64,000 nt of DNA from Triplophysa rosa (taxonomy: Eukaryota; Chordata; Actinopteri; Cypriniformes; Nemacheilidae). Each line of letters opens with the position of its first letter. Position 1 is the first letter of the stretch. Shown here in pieces: positions 49,239 to 61,200 of this stretch. The translations under genes were made by a program, and so were the position numbers. The notes beneath the pieces were generated by a model that was not told the origin of the DNA, ran no database searches, and saw only the letters and a list, made by a program, of their open reading frames with translations. The stretch is from the NCBI RefSeq assembly GCF_024868665.1, contig NC_079900.1, forward strand, positions 3,436,730 through 3,500,729, given 5' to 3'.

Positions 49239-50684
49239 ATGGCTGATATTTTAGAAGTCGTTTTTAGGCGGTTTGCATCAGGTCCTGTAACGAGCGATGC
49301 GAGATTGCCCCCTGATGTAGAGAGCAACACTGTAGTGCACGGTGACCGAGACAGCAGCAGATGCGTCTTATTTCTAGCGGCTGTGACAGCGGCCACAGAT
49401 CTGGGGCTTAAAGTACTGTTTTTCACACAGACACCTTTTGAGTCTTTACAGGTTTCTTTGAGGGGGTCAGTACCAGGACTCAAACTAGAGGCTCTTAAGG
49501 TACTGTAACAGGGTCTGGCATTCCAGTGAAACATATGCATGAGAGGTCATTTACAACAGTGGGCGAAGAGAGGAAACTTCACTTTAGACAGTTGCTTTAC
49601 AACAGATCCTGTTGAAATAAACCTGCTTATTCAGTCATACATTTGCTTTTAAGGGAGCATAAAAAACAATTTAATAAACAAAACTTTAATATTTACTATA
49701 TATAATATTTATGGAAAAATACTTTATTAAAATGGTAAGGATCAAAGAAACTATCTAGGAATAAAAATATAGTAAATACTAAGAAAACTACATTATTTAT
49801 TCATGTGTGACAATTCACTCATTTTTTTTATTATTAATACACATTATTGCATGTCTTTGTAGTCTTTTATTATATTGCATCTGAAATGAATTTAACTTAT
49901 TGTTGTTGGTTTTACTTTCTCACTATTGCTCGCTATTTTTTTTTACCTTTTTGTTATTATTTTTCATTATTGTCTGTTTAACTTCACTATTAATAACTTT
50001 TTGGTTTTTATTATTTAATTTTTTTGTTCGAGAATAAGGTAACAGTCAGAAAGACAAGTCTGAACTGTCAATTCATCCTTTCACGTTTGTTTCCAGAATG
50101 TCAAGTTTGTGTATGCAAAAACGTTGGAAGAGTTCCTTGAGGACGTAGCGTCCCTCCATGAGCTGGACTCGCCTCCCTCGCTGATAATTGTGGACGATCT
50201 GGAGCGGTATTTGCACCGGTCGAGAGGTGGAACCTTGCAGGACGATCTGAGCCCTGTGGCCCACGTGGCGGCCCTCCTGCATGACACTGCCGCTTTTCTT
50301 ACACAGATCCTGCACGGCAGAGGAGAGAATAAGGGGCCCTGCAAGTTCATAGTCTCCTTTTATCCCGAATGTGACGGCGGCGAAAGGCAGGCCGCAGATC
50401 TTCTCCTCTCTGTACTGGAACGCTACCTGCAGGTGCGGTGCACCTTGGATGAGGTGAGGGGTGATGGGGTGACAGGGCAGAAGGAGTGGCGGGTGTATCT
50501 GTCAGCCACACGTCCTCTGCAGGACCAGTGGGGCGTTCAGGCACGGCAGTGGTGTTTGGTGGTGCAGTCGAGCGGTGCAGTGGAGTTTCGTCCAGTCATT
50601 GATGGAGAACAAGAGATTCCAGAAGAGCAGAACATCAGCAGAGAGGAAGGAGATGTGGAGACAGATAATAAACGTTTGAACTAA
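49239..50684 (+). CDS. swsap1: SWSAP1, SWIM-type zinc finger 7 associated protein (RecA-fold recombination factor), two exons
   Basis: Exons 49239-49499 and 50097-50684 join in phase 0 (donor AAG|GTACTG, acceptor TTCCAG) and give 282 aa, longer than human SWSAP1 (229 aa). With SWS1/ZSWIM7 the family protein forms a RAD51-paralogue-like complex that promotes homologous recombination, notably in meiosis. Matches to the family: VLFLAA and VLFFTQTPFESL in exon 1, then FVYAKTLEEFLEDVASLHE, a Walker B-like SLIIVDDLERYL (115-124) and HVAALLHDTAAFL. The Walker A position reads G35-DRDS-S40-R41-C42, so the catalytic Gly, Lys and Ser/Thr are all replaced. The C-terminus (about 240-282) is acidic and probably disordered. 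The gene lies head to head with znf653 and tail to tail with epor, as in a 19p13-type neighbourhood. Confidence 0.9.
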
Positions 50685-52081
50685 TCCAAGATCAGTTGAT
50701 CTATTTTCTGTATTTCGCAGTTATAAGGTCACTCAGAGGTCATACTTGACCAAGTAAAAAGGGTCAGCTTTTCTTGACTTCATTTTGAGTTTAAACGAAA
50801 TCTACACAACCGTACAAAATTTTTCAGAGTTCAGTATTGATTTTTTTAAGGAAGACAATATAATGTTTAAAGATTACATATTTGTAAAGTGTGAAAGAGA
50901 CATGTAATTTAACACTAAAAACAGTCTTAAGACACCTATATTTTTGTTTAAAGGTGACTTTTGTGGAAACAACATTTTCAGTTTTAGTATAACATTTAAA
51001 AACCTGAAGTAGATCAAGAGGCTAAAAACCGCTGTTTAATATATACAAATATTTTTTGTTTCTTATTTTTTGCTTATTTTTTACATGTTAAGAATCATTT
51101 TCAACTATGCTTAAAGTTGTGCTAAAAATGATCAAAATAAATAATTTGGGAATCGAGAGTTGATTCCAAAGGTTGGAATGGATTCTATTAAAGGAGTTAA
51201 ATAACTGATCATTTCTGTCATTATTATTGATGCACAATTCATCTAAATTGTTTGCAGATTTGTTATGTACATCACAATGCAACAATTGATATAGAAATGG
51301 TTTTAAAAATGATTCACAATTTTACCCGTACCATCAAGACTGCATTTAAAGGGAGTTTGTCAGTAATGGCACGAATAAGCTTTTTACCTACACAAAATTT
51401 ACACATTAATGATGTGATTATCAATTCAACCTGTACAAAAATCAGTCATTCACAGATCCATGATTTATTTCCGTGTGGCTTGATACAGAAGGCATAAGTA
51501 AAGAACGGTTGACAAACTAAACTGAAATTATTAAAAGACTGAAGATGGAGGTTTTCTATACAGTAATTTGAGCACCCCGTGTAAAGCAAACCTACAAGCG
51601 GCTGTCAGGTTTTATACCAACACAAGAGCATTCCCAGAATGCAATAGAGCAACTGAACATAAGCCAACACACACCAAGCACAGAAAGCAGGACTGGATGG
51701 TTGTTATCCTTTGTGTAACTCAGATAAAGTCTAATGGTGGTCTATACAGGTTTTACAGAAGGAAGATATACATTATGTTAAACCTCAAAAACACATTTTA
51801 TAACTTATTTATATGACAACATATATAAGGCGTCTAAGGTTGTATGTATAGCCGTGGACAACGCCAGACCAAATGATTTACAATTGAAATCGAAACTGAA
51901 AATCTACGATAAAAGTTTGATTAACAGCTGCCATAGTGTTTTAACAACAGAATTAGCTTATTTTATATGATGGAATATGATTTGTCCTCTCAAACATCCT
52001 AGTGTTTTCACATGCGCCTAAAACGCCACGTCTCCAACAGAAATCCTGATCAAATCCAAATCCTTGTATTAGTATCCAGAT
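50685..52081. other. Tail-to-tail gap between swsap1 and epor
   Basis: AT-rich 3' flanks of both genes. The hexamer AATAAA near 51135 could serve swsap1. No further gene or bounded repeat was seen. Confidence 0.4.
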
Positions 52082-55000
52082 TCAACACTGACCGGAGATC
52101 GGACACTTGTGGCCAAAAATCTCATTTTTGTATTCGTTGGTGTAGATCACCCGTTTCCCAAGATCCTCTATCCTGCTCAAGCTCATCGGGCTGTAGTCCA
52201 TGGAAACCCCCGAGTCCGCGACCGCCATGTAGGTGTACCCCGGCCTATTGGGCGACCACGTGTGGTTTGAATACTCAAAGCTGGATTGTGACGACAGTCT
52301 GCCCGAACCCGAGCTCTGCTGGAGAGAGCCGAGGTCGGACCGCGAGGCACTCAAAGACGACGTTCCCGTGTTGCTGAACAACGTCTGCAGAGGTAACGAC
52401 TCGTCGCAGATATCGTCCACTTGGCTGTCGTCTTCGGCTCGAGCACGCTGGGAGTTCTGGTTCAGAGTGACGTACGTGTCAGGTGACTCCAGTAACATCG
52501 ACTGGGAAAGAGACTGCGGGTTTTCCTGAAGCGCCCTCAACTGCTCCATAAACCAATGGGCGTGAGAAGGTTCCCGCCAGCTGCCGGTTATTCCGGAGTC
52601 GGTGCCCTCACTTTCCATCTTCTCCTCTTCCTCCTCCAAAGTTATTCTCTCTTCTCTCTGGGAGGTTGCATGGCTGGCCAGCGAGATCTCGGACAGAACC
52701 TCTAGAGGTGAAGGAAGTTCCTCTGTGTAGACGTGAACGGATCTTCCCCACATATTCCCGTTATTTTGTCTCATCCACTCCTGTGTCAGAAGAAAAGCAA
52801 AAAAGTCGTTAACTTAATTTATTGACAAATGTTTTGTTAGTCCTAGAACAACAATGCTGTCAAAGAAACATCTTTTCGATAAGAAAGAAATCGTTTTTTA
52901 ATCCAGATTTCAATGATTATTTAGATTTCAATTTATATTTTTTATTGCACCTCATTTTTCTTATTGTTATTCTGTCTTTTATTCCGTTATTTTAAACCCA
53001 TAGTTGGGTCAAAAAGGAACAAACCCAACCGATGGGTTATAAACGAACCTATGCTGGGTTGTTTCAACCCAAAACGCTGTTTTGAACCTACTGTTGGGTC
53101 AAATATGGACATAATCATTACTTCAATCCCAATAGTTGAGTTTGTACCGTTTTGAACCAAGTATGACAGAAAAAAACAGCATTTCTAAGTGTATTACATG
53201 CATTACTTTCACAGCCTAATGCTGGGTTCACACCAAACACGAAATAAGCGATTTGCGCTAATAAATTACATACAAAGTCAATGCAAAGGCGCGAATAGAC
53301 GCGAACGCACGCCGGACGACACGAATGCGAACGCGCGTCAATCGCATCTTCTGCACAAGTTGAAAAATGTTCAACTCTATCAAGAAATCTGCAAGAAGAG
53401 CTCATTGACACCCTCTGTCTGACACTCCATGGTTTTTTTTGCGTCAGTCGCACAAAATTAACATACTATTCCTGCGAGTTATAAAGAGCGATAATTCACG
53501 TTTGGTGTGAACACAGCATAAGAAAAGGTGACCAGACCTACATTTTACTGCAAGTTGTATTCTGTGTACAAACAGAATTTGAACCTAAAGCCTATACAAG
53601 CATCTAACAGTACAGTGACATATCACTATTAAACTGAGCAATTTACCTTAAAATCCCCTTCGCAGACAGTTAAGAGACCTGGAAACTTGTGCTCTGGAGT
53701 CGGGATGTCAGGCCATACTTTCTTTAGAAGAAACCTGCAACGCAAAGCAAAGCAGTTTATGATTCATCTCAATCTTTCCAAAGTACAGACAACACTGAAT
53801 TAAACGTTTAAAACACATTTGAAGACTTACTTGTGGCGGGACAGAATCACAGTCACAGACAGTATGAAGAGAATCAATGCGATGAACAGAACCAGCAACA
53901 CGGTCAGAGGATCCATGTCTGTTTCAAAACGAAAAACACGAAGACTTCTCACATCTCAAAAGTACAAGGTATTTTATGATACCGTTAGTATTTTTATTAT
54001 GTTTTCACGACATTTACCGCTTGGCGGCGTAGCTCCGAACACAGGTTCAGTCCAGGCGCTCCAGTAACCATCGTAGGCGACGCCATCGGGTTTGACGCGG
54101 ACCCACACCTTGTACCGGGTGCCGGGCTGTAACCCACGCAGGATCAGCTTTGTGCTGGCCTTTATCTCCTCCACCTTTAAAAGATGTGAACATTCGAGTC
54201 CCCCAGATTGTAAAGAGGAATACATATCAGAATTACATGAAAGCGCTTACAAGAGAAGTCTCATGTAACTATGCAAGATGCTATCGACAAGCTAGCAACG
54301 GGTCTTACGATAAAAAAGGACGCACCTTGCCCATGTGACTTCCCTCCACTGCGTATCTGACCTCATATATCATACTGTCATCCATGTATTTGAGATGCGG
54401 AGGCAACCAGCTCACGTTTAACGGCCCTTCTTTTCCTGAGCTCACCACTGTGAGGTTTCTGGGGGGATCGAGAAACACTGCAAGAGGAAAGCCGTCGTGA
54501 GGCAACGTTGCGAAAACACCCGACCTTCTCTTGAACATGCGTGTGCAATACTTTATGGCTCAGTTAAAAACGACTTACAGACGTTCTCGACATTCAGACT
54601 ACGATTGTAGAGCATCCGGCCATCGTGAAGGACCTGCACGTCAAGGACCGTGAAGAACAAGACTTGAGGGAGTTTGCAGAGAAACACGGTTCTGTTGCTG
54701 GCCAATAAAGACAGCGATGAAATATCGCACGTTCTGCTTTTCTCTTTCCTTGCAAAACATAAGACAAATAAACAATGATATTTTCTTCAAGGGACAACGT
54801 TGCGTCCATCGTGTCAACGTATTCAGAATGTATCGTGTAAATATTCATTTACGCAGCACACTCATGTGTTATTGACTTACTCGTACGAATACATGAATGT
54901 GTATCGATCGTGCGAATTCTTTCTTTCCAGTTCTTCCTCCCAGAAGCAGGTCAGATCCTTCTTGCTCTCCACGAAACATTTGAGATCATCTGCTTCGCCG

Positions 55001-55334
55001 TGAAGTAACTGGGCCACTGAAGAATCATTTCGATTATAAATTAAACGCATTATTGTGTTATTAAAAAAAGATGAACGGACTGTTTATTTTATAACGTTTT
55101 ACAAGTAAAAACTTGAGTAGAAAAACGTATGATAAAGTATGAATGTGAATGAAAGAACAATACATTTCCAAAGAGCTCATTTACAAAATTCACCTTTTGG
55201 CGCTACTACAAATCTATTCAAAGCACATTGTGCGTCAAAAGTTTTTCCTTACCTTTCCTTTCAAAACTCTGTCCTCCTATAGTGACGAAAGCAACGCACA
55301 ACACGGCAACAACGTTCAATGTATCAATCCTCAT
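52082..55334 (-). CDS. epor: Erythropoietin receptor, eight exons
   Basis: Exons 5' to 3': 55253-55334, 54881-55016, 54579-54748, 54326-54477, 54018-54174, 53831-53918, 53647-53734, 52082-52780. The chain gives 523 aa (human 508) and the eight-exon layout is that of EPOR. A signal peptide (about 1-22) precedes a cytokine-receptor D1 domain with four spaced cysteines, including LTCFWEEE. The D2 fibronectin III domain ends in a WSXWS-box variant reading WSAWT. One transmembrane helix spans about 235-258. Box 1 for JAK2 reads VWPDIPTP (268-275), as in human KIWPGIPSP. The long last exon encodes the tail, with tyrosines at 394 (DTYVTL, equivalent to the human STAT5 site), 461 (SFEYSN), 473/475 (YTYM, a YxxM PI3K-type site), 487, 504 and 508. 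The block AVADSGVSMDYSP matches human VVSDSGISTDYS. The receptor binds erythropoietin at the cell surface and drives red-cell maturation. Identity is very secure. Confidence 0.95.
52978..53160. repeat. 'tgggttgaaa/tttcaaccca' repeat
   Basis: Repeated words 'gttgggtcaaa', 'aacccaaccgatgggtt' and 'gggttgtttcaaccc' alternate in orientation. It lies in the epor intron between exons 7 and 8. Confidence 0.55.
53220..53518. mobile_element. Harbinger-like MITE with TAA target duplication
   Basis: TGCTGGGTTCACACCAAAC at the left and its inverse, with one mismatch in the first dozen bases, at the right. TAA duplicates at 53217-53219 and 53519-53521. A 3-bp TWA target fits PIF/Harbinger. 299 bp, CpG-rich middle. 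It lies in the epor intron between exons 7 and 8. Confidence 0.75.
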
Positions 55335-55794
55335 TTTTGTCACTCATTCAGATTATAAACGCATCGCCGCTCTGTGTAAGGATCCTCCGTCTAGACGACC
55401 AGTTCTTGTAGATGGTTTTGCAGACAGCATGCATAACATCTGATAAGCTGCCAGTGTGTCAGGACCGTGTGTTTACTCTTTTACTATTCAGAGGCGGAGC
55501 GCCAAACGTTTGCTGTTTACCGGGAGGAGCTTCTCAATGAGAACTTGCTGTCAATAGTATTTAAAGTTCTCGATATTTCCTGGCACGACACAGAATTACA
55601 TACAATCAACATACAAATACACATCAAGAGCATGAAATGATATAAATGTAAGGATAGAACATTTTTGCACTTGTTACGTATACAAACTGGTGCCCAGTTG
55701 GAGACGTTTATAAGAGCGAACCTGCTGATGTTATTCTGTACACAGTAACCGGTGCTTTTTATCAAAGTCTAACACTCTTGTTATTTTGTGCTCA

Positions 55795-55900
55795 ACCTGC
55801 GTTATCAGTTCTGCGCCGAGGCTCTCTTACGCACAGATAAGCGTGAGCATTGCCAACCAATCCGCTACGCCTGCAGCCTACTGCCCATTATCACTGCGGC
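55795..55900. promoter_or_regulatory. GATA-site cluster upstream of epor
   Basis: About 470-560 bp upstream of the epor start codon lie three GATA motifs in 92 bp: CTGATAAC on the minus strand (55801-55808), AGATAAG on the plus strand (55835-55841) and TGATAAT on the minus strand (about 55887-55893). A CCAAT box lies at 55857-55861. EPOR is a known GATA1 target in mammals, so an erythroid promoter or enhancer is a reasonable inference. Confidence 0.5.
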
Positions 55901-58190
55901 ACGTCTTTACCATTATTTCGACCCGGGACATTGTTTAAAAGCGTATTTAACACCTGATTAGGGCCCTAGAAGGTTTTATTCATATAAAATCACTTGTCTA
56001 TTTGGAAAGGAGTTAATAGCATTGCGTTCACTAATGTAAACAGCGAGTCGAAATAAGACATGAGATGACACATTTTTCAAGGTGAGGGTGGGATTCGTGT
56101 GGGGTCAACGGTGCACGCCCCTCGTTTCCTTTGGCCATGAAGTTTGGGTAACAGGAAAATGAAAAGCAGGAAGTCTCTTTTTCGAAGTTTTCTGGGCACG
56201 GAGATAAAAGCAGAGAATGTGCCAAAGATACGACCACGCGGTCGTAAATTACAGACCTTCGAGCGAGCGCACAAAACGGCAAGTGGCCTCCGGGTTCCTG
56301 AGACATGTTCCCTGCAGAAACACACTTGATATGAAGTCTGCTTTATTAGTTGTCTTCTAAGGTACATGGAAACACATTTAAAGCCATAACACTCCTTAAA
56401 TAAGTGCCACGGGGAGCATAATATCAAAAGACATTTAAGGTATTAAACGAAACGCACCCTGAACACCTGAGCAACACACCCTAGGAAAGGCAAAATTACA
56501 TCCTGTAAACCAACCACATCCGAACACCATGGTGACGAGTCTGACTAAACGCTTTGGCCAAAAAGTAAAAAAAATTAGTCTCATGGGAAAATCAAACTTA
56601 AAAGTAGATCAAACGTTTTTGGGTAAAACGGAAGCTAGAAACAAGTGACACACGGGTAACACATGGGTGCTGACGCTGATGTCGTTCATACAGGGTGGAT
56701 CGCATGGGCATAGACAAAGCATGGGCGGGTTTTGGGGGTTTGGATTGAAACGCAACAGTAAAATGACTCGATATTACCAGACAAGATAAAAACACGAGGG
56801 AAAGGAGTTAGAGGACAAAGCGCCAGGCATTTATCTCTGACAGAGAAACTGGGGACATAACAGACAGCCAATAGAGCCTGCAGGGACACAGATAGAGACG
56901 ATGAGAGTCAGTACAAAATATAACAGTCCAAAACTCACTCCTGCTGCTAAAAAAACAACGAAACCTTTACATTTCATCTTAAAACGTTCTGCATTTCAGA
57001 TATTCTGCTGTGACATTATGTATTCAGGCATATTGTTCCCAAAATTCTCATTACTTTAATGGAGAAAAATGCATTTTTATATTACGGTAGGATACATAGT
57101 ACTGCAATCCTTGACAGTAAAGAAAATTACAGTACTCATCAATTGAAGGGAAAACGCTTCATTTGAATGAAAATGTCACAATGCAATGTATTTTAAGAGT
57201 CATAAAGACATGTATGTAAAAAAGATTTGCGTCCTTTTGATTTTTGGGGTGAAATGTGCCACAATGTTACAGCACCACATACATTACCGTGGCCACATCA
57301 CGTCACATTAGCAATTACAAAACCAAAGATACACTAAACTCTAATACTGTGCAAAGGACAAATGATTTCAAATGAGAGATTCTGTAATATATTTTATTAT
57401 ACAAACATCTCCATTTCTTACTGTATAATAAGGGAAAGACAGGCACTGATGTATACTTCCACAAAAGAAATGACAATTCAGACTGGCAAAACCTGCTCTG
57501 ACCTTTTGACACCTCCGATGAGAAACTAGATTTCAGAACTTAAAACGGCGAAGGACAACAGAAAAGTGATACACTGTCTGTCACACAATGGCCCTCATTT
57601 CTGAGGAAAAGTTCATAAAACCTTGCAACAACGACAAACTGCACAGTTACATACGATTGGCTTCTTGAACAATATACACAGAAATAAGTTTTTACTTGAG
57701 ACCCAATGGGTTTTAAATAGTCAGAAGTTTCAATTTTGAGTGGACACTGTATTCAATTTGCAAGCGTGCGCGTTTCAGACAATGGCACATGTGCGCGCAT
57801 ATAAGAGTATCACAATGAGTTTATCTCAACAATGCCACCGAGCTCACTGTTAACGCTGTCATTTAAAGCAGACGGACCCTCAGACAGACATGTGATGGAC
57901 AACACAGTAGCTGTCGGCTGAATGCCGTGGACATTACGAGTGAGGTGATGATAAGATGAGCTAAAACCACAAACAGCCTTTAACAAAAATCAGACGAGTC
58001 AGCACCTTCAATGCTTATAAAACCACGTTACGTTTTTTATGATTTTGTGAGGCGGCTGTGCTTCAGGGTTCATCGTACTTGTCTGTACAGCTGCAGGACC
58101 TGAACCGTCCGCTCTCAGCGTGTTCAGCAGATACTGGTTTAAGTGTAAAGAAGAAAAGCAGGTAGCAATGATGAAGAGAAGTTCTCAGTA
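55901..58190. other. Intergenic DNA between epor and rab3d
   Basis: The right part is probably rab3d 3' UTR. The left part (56090-56330) contains 'cagcaggaagtctcttttt'-like ETS words, GAGATAAAAGC and a 7-bp-arm hairpin (56229-56246), perhaps regulatory for epor. No gene was seen. Confidence 0.4.
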
Positions 58191-58202
58191 CGTTTTCTTT
58201 TC

Positions 58203-61200
58203 TTAGCAGGCGCAGGCGCTGCGATCCTCAGGGGACGTGTCCTGCAGACGGGTGTCTTTGTGGTCCGACACAACGTCTCCATCCGTGCTTTCGTTCATTT
58301 TGTCACAGATGACGTCCACCAGACGCTCGAAAACCTGCTTTACGTTGACGTTGTCTTTGGCGCTGGCCTCAAAGAACTGGAAACCTGAAAACAAGAGACA
58401 AGAAAAGGTTAAAAAAAGAAGATTGATATTAATGCATCATTAAGTAAATGACATGTTTCTGACGGTGGCAGGTCAGCTTTTCTCAAACCAGTTGCATTAT
58501 TTTTTTCCCTAATTTAAGGATAAAGGCTCACCGAGTTCATCTGCCAGCCTCAGACCGTCCTCGGTCGTTACGAGTCTGTCGTCTTCGAGGTCACATTTGT
58601 TGCCCACCAGAATCACCTGTGCGTTATCCCACGAGTACGTCTTGATCTGGGTGGCCCTGACAGCAATGCACAATGAATGATAAATATACTTGGTACACAC
58701 GTGCAGTATAAACAAATGTGCACGTGTCACTCACCAGTCCTGGACAGTACTGAACGAGTCCTGGTTTGTGATGTCATACATCAGCAGGAAGCCCATGGCT
58801 CCTCTATAGTACGCTGTAGTGATGGTTCTGTAGCGCTCCTGTCCGGCCGTGTCCTGAACATTATCATCACATTACATTAGTTTCTAATAATTCATCATTT
58901 TTACTCAATTGTACTGTAATTTATGAGCTGCAGGATGGATGGTGCGGTTATAAATGACAACCAGCAGAGGGCACACATTGTTTTTAGTTTGTTGTTTAAG
59001 ACAGTGGTTCTCAAACTGTTTTGTTGTAAGGCCCCCTTTGTGTAGAGTGCATTGCTTTGCGACTTATAATCTTAAACTTAAAATTTTAATTAAACCAAGA
59101 AAATATTCAGTTAAACAATGCTAAAACATCAATTATTTTGGTTGGTGGCGTTGTTTTTCTGATGTTTGATTGCACAAAATGTATGATAGATATCTATATT
59201 TCTAAAATGCCACAAAATCTGTGGCCCCCTGGAACCATCTTGGGGCCCCCCAGGAGGCCGGGGCACCCAGTTTGAGAACCACTGGTTTAAGAAACACTAC
59301 CACAATATAGTATGTGTTGACAATGGTGTCAACTTAAGCATATTTTTCCACATAGTTTATAACAACTAAATAAATATTTTAAACCATACTAAATCATTTT
59401 AAATATTTAAATAATACTTTAAAAGATCTTTTCGTTACAGATTTGATACTACATTATTATATTACTCGAAAACTTTTGTAAATACAATACAAAAAGGATT
59501 ATTTATATATATATTTATTATATTTATTTTAAGTGTAGTTATTTCAGCTGTGCATTTTTGGGAAACAAAAAACGTATTTATCTCAAAATTAAAAAAATAT
59601 CAAAACATCAACCAGGTCTAGGGACTTATGGACTGGGTTGGCACAGCAAGTTGCAACTATGCAACAATTTGCACGAGGAGCCTTCCCATCATCATCAGGA
59701 GGAGAGAATGTGTTGCCACGGTAACCGCTGGCTTACTAATGTTTACACACATTTCATTAAAGCAGCAGAGAGTTCAACATGTAAATAGATGTACAGTGAA
59801 AATACAGTTATAAAACAATGTGACCATATTTTTGTCAATACTAATTGCAGCCATGAATGCTGTTTACTGTCATAAAATTATGTTTTATCACACAAGAGAA
59901 TATGCAATATATTGTGAGACTTTGAAACAACAAAAAATGGAAAGTTTGTCTGGTTAGCCTCCTGCTGGGCGATGTCGTAATTACATTCAAAATGTAATTT
60001 TTTTTGCACACAATATATACAATCTGAAGTATTTCAGTTTATTCACATACATGCAGTTTTAAATAAATAGTTGTACATCTTCCATGTTTGCTGTCCCTTG
60101 CCTGTTTAATATTTTGGTGTCTATGATGTCATATGTTATTTAAATGTCCACTGTTTTTGCCAAGTTGCCACAGCCAGTGATAATAATCTCACAAGAGAGA
60201 AAATGCACATAAAAAAGAAAAAATAACAGATCAATTATCTTGAATATTTTATTGTTTATACACCTTCAATTTTCCCAAGCAATTTTCCTAAAATAGAAAC
60301 ATCTGAGACTAAGCAGATACTTAAACAGAACAGAGAACCCAACATAAAAAACCAAGAACTCAAAATCAGATCCCGAGATCTATGCAAGAGCAATCTCTGA
60401 GCAACAACATTTACCTTTGGGAATAAGCAAAACACCAATTATCACTAATCTTAAATATGCACAACAACTATCCAGATTATTTAAGAGAGTTGCAGTAACA
60501 TGCATCACTGCTGAATAAAACAACACCAGAAGCCCTTCTTTCAAGACCAGATTATAAAAAGCAAATGTCTTGGTCTGACAGACAGTCAAACGTTGATGGA
60601 TGCAGAAGTTGTCCCTGGCCAGAAGAGCTTTTATCTGCTCTGATCCGAGCACTCGGAGAATCTAACACACAAACAACAAGCCTTTCCAGCACTGGATCAG
60701 AGCCACATCTCACATTAAGACACGGATAAATGTACCGCTGAGCCTTGCAGAAACCGATTTCACATCCACAGAGCCCCAAGAACAGTTATATAGCCGAGTA
60801 GCACATGCAAAAACAATGAGCGTGCACATTTCCAATAACACACTTGCACACTATACATGCAAAGAGCACAACACTTCAAAAAATTCAACAAAACTTTCTA
60901 TTTAGAAAAGAACGTCTGAGTTCATCTTTAACCAAAGAAATCTTTGCAGGGTTTTAATCTAGCACAGAATTTACTCATAAATCTTATTCTACTGTACATT
61001 TACTAAGTGACACTACATCATATCCACACAATATAAAATACATAGAATTGTGGGTGGTATGGCTTTCTGGCCGGTTTCGATTAACAGGAACACAAATCTG
61101 TTGTAGGCATGTGGGCAACGAACAACCGCATCGAAGGTCTTTCTGTTTGCCAGTCAGAGCCAGCTAAAATTATTCAGATTACAACACGGAGCTTTATCCT

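Noticed and set aside
56229..56246. Hairpin TACGACC-ACGC-GGTCGTA as a regulatory RNA or operator
   Set aside because: Perfect 7-bp arms, but an isolated short palindrome of this size is expected by chance in 64 kb.
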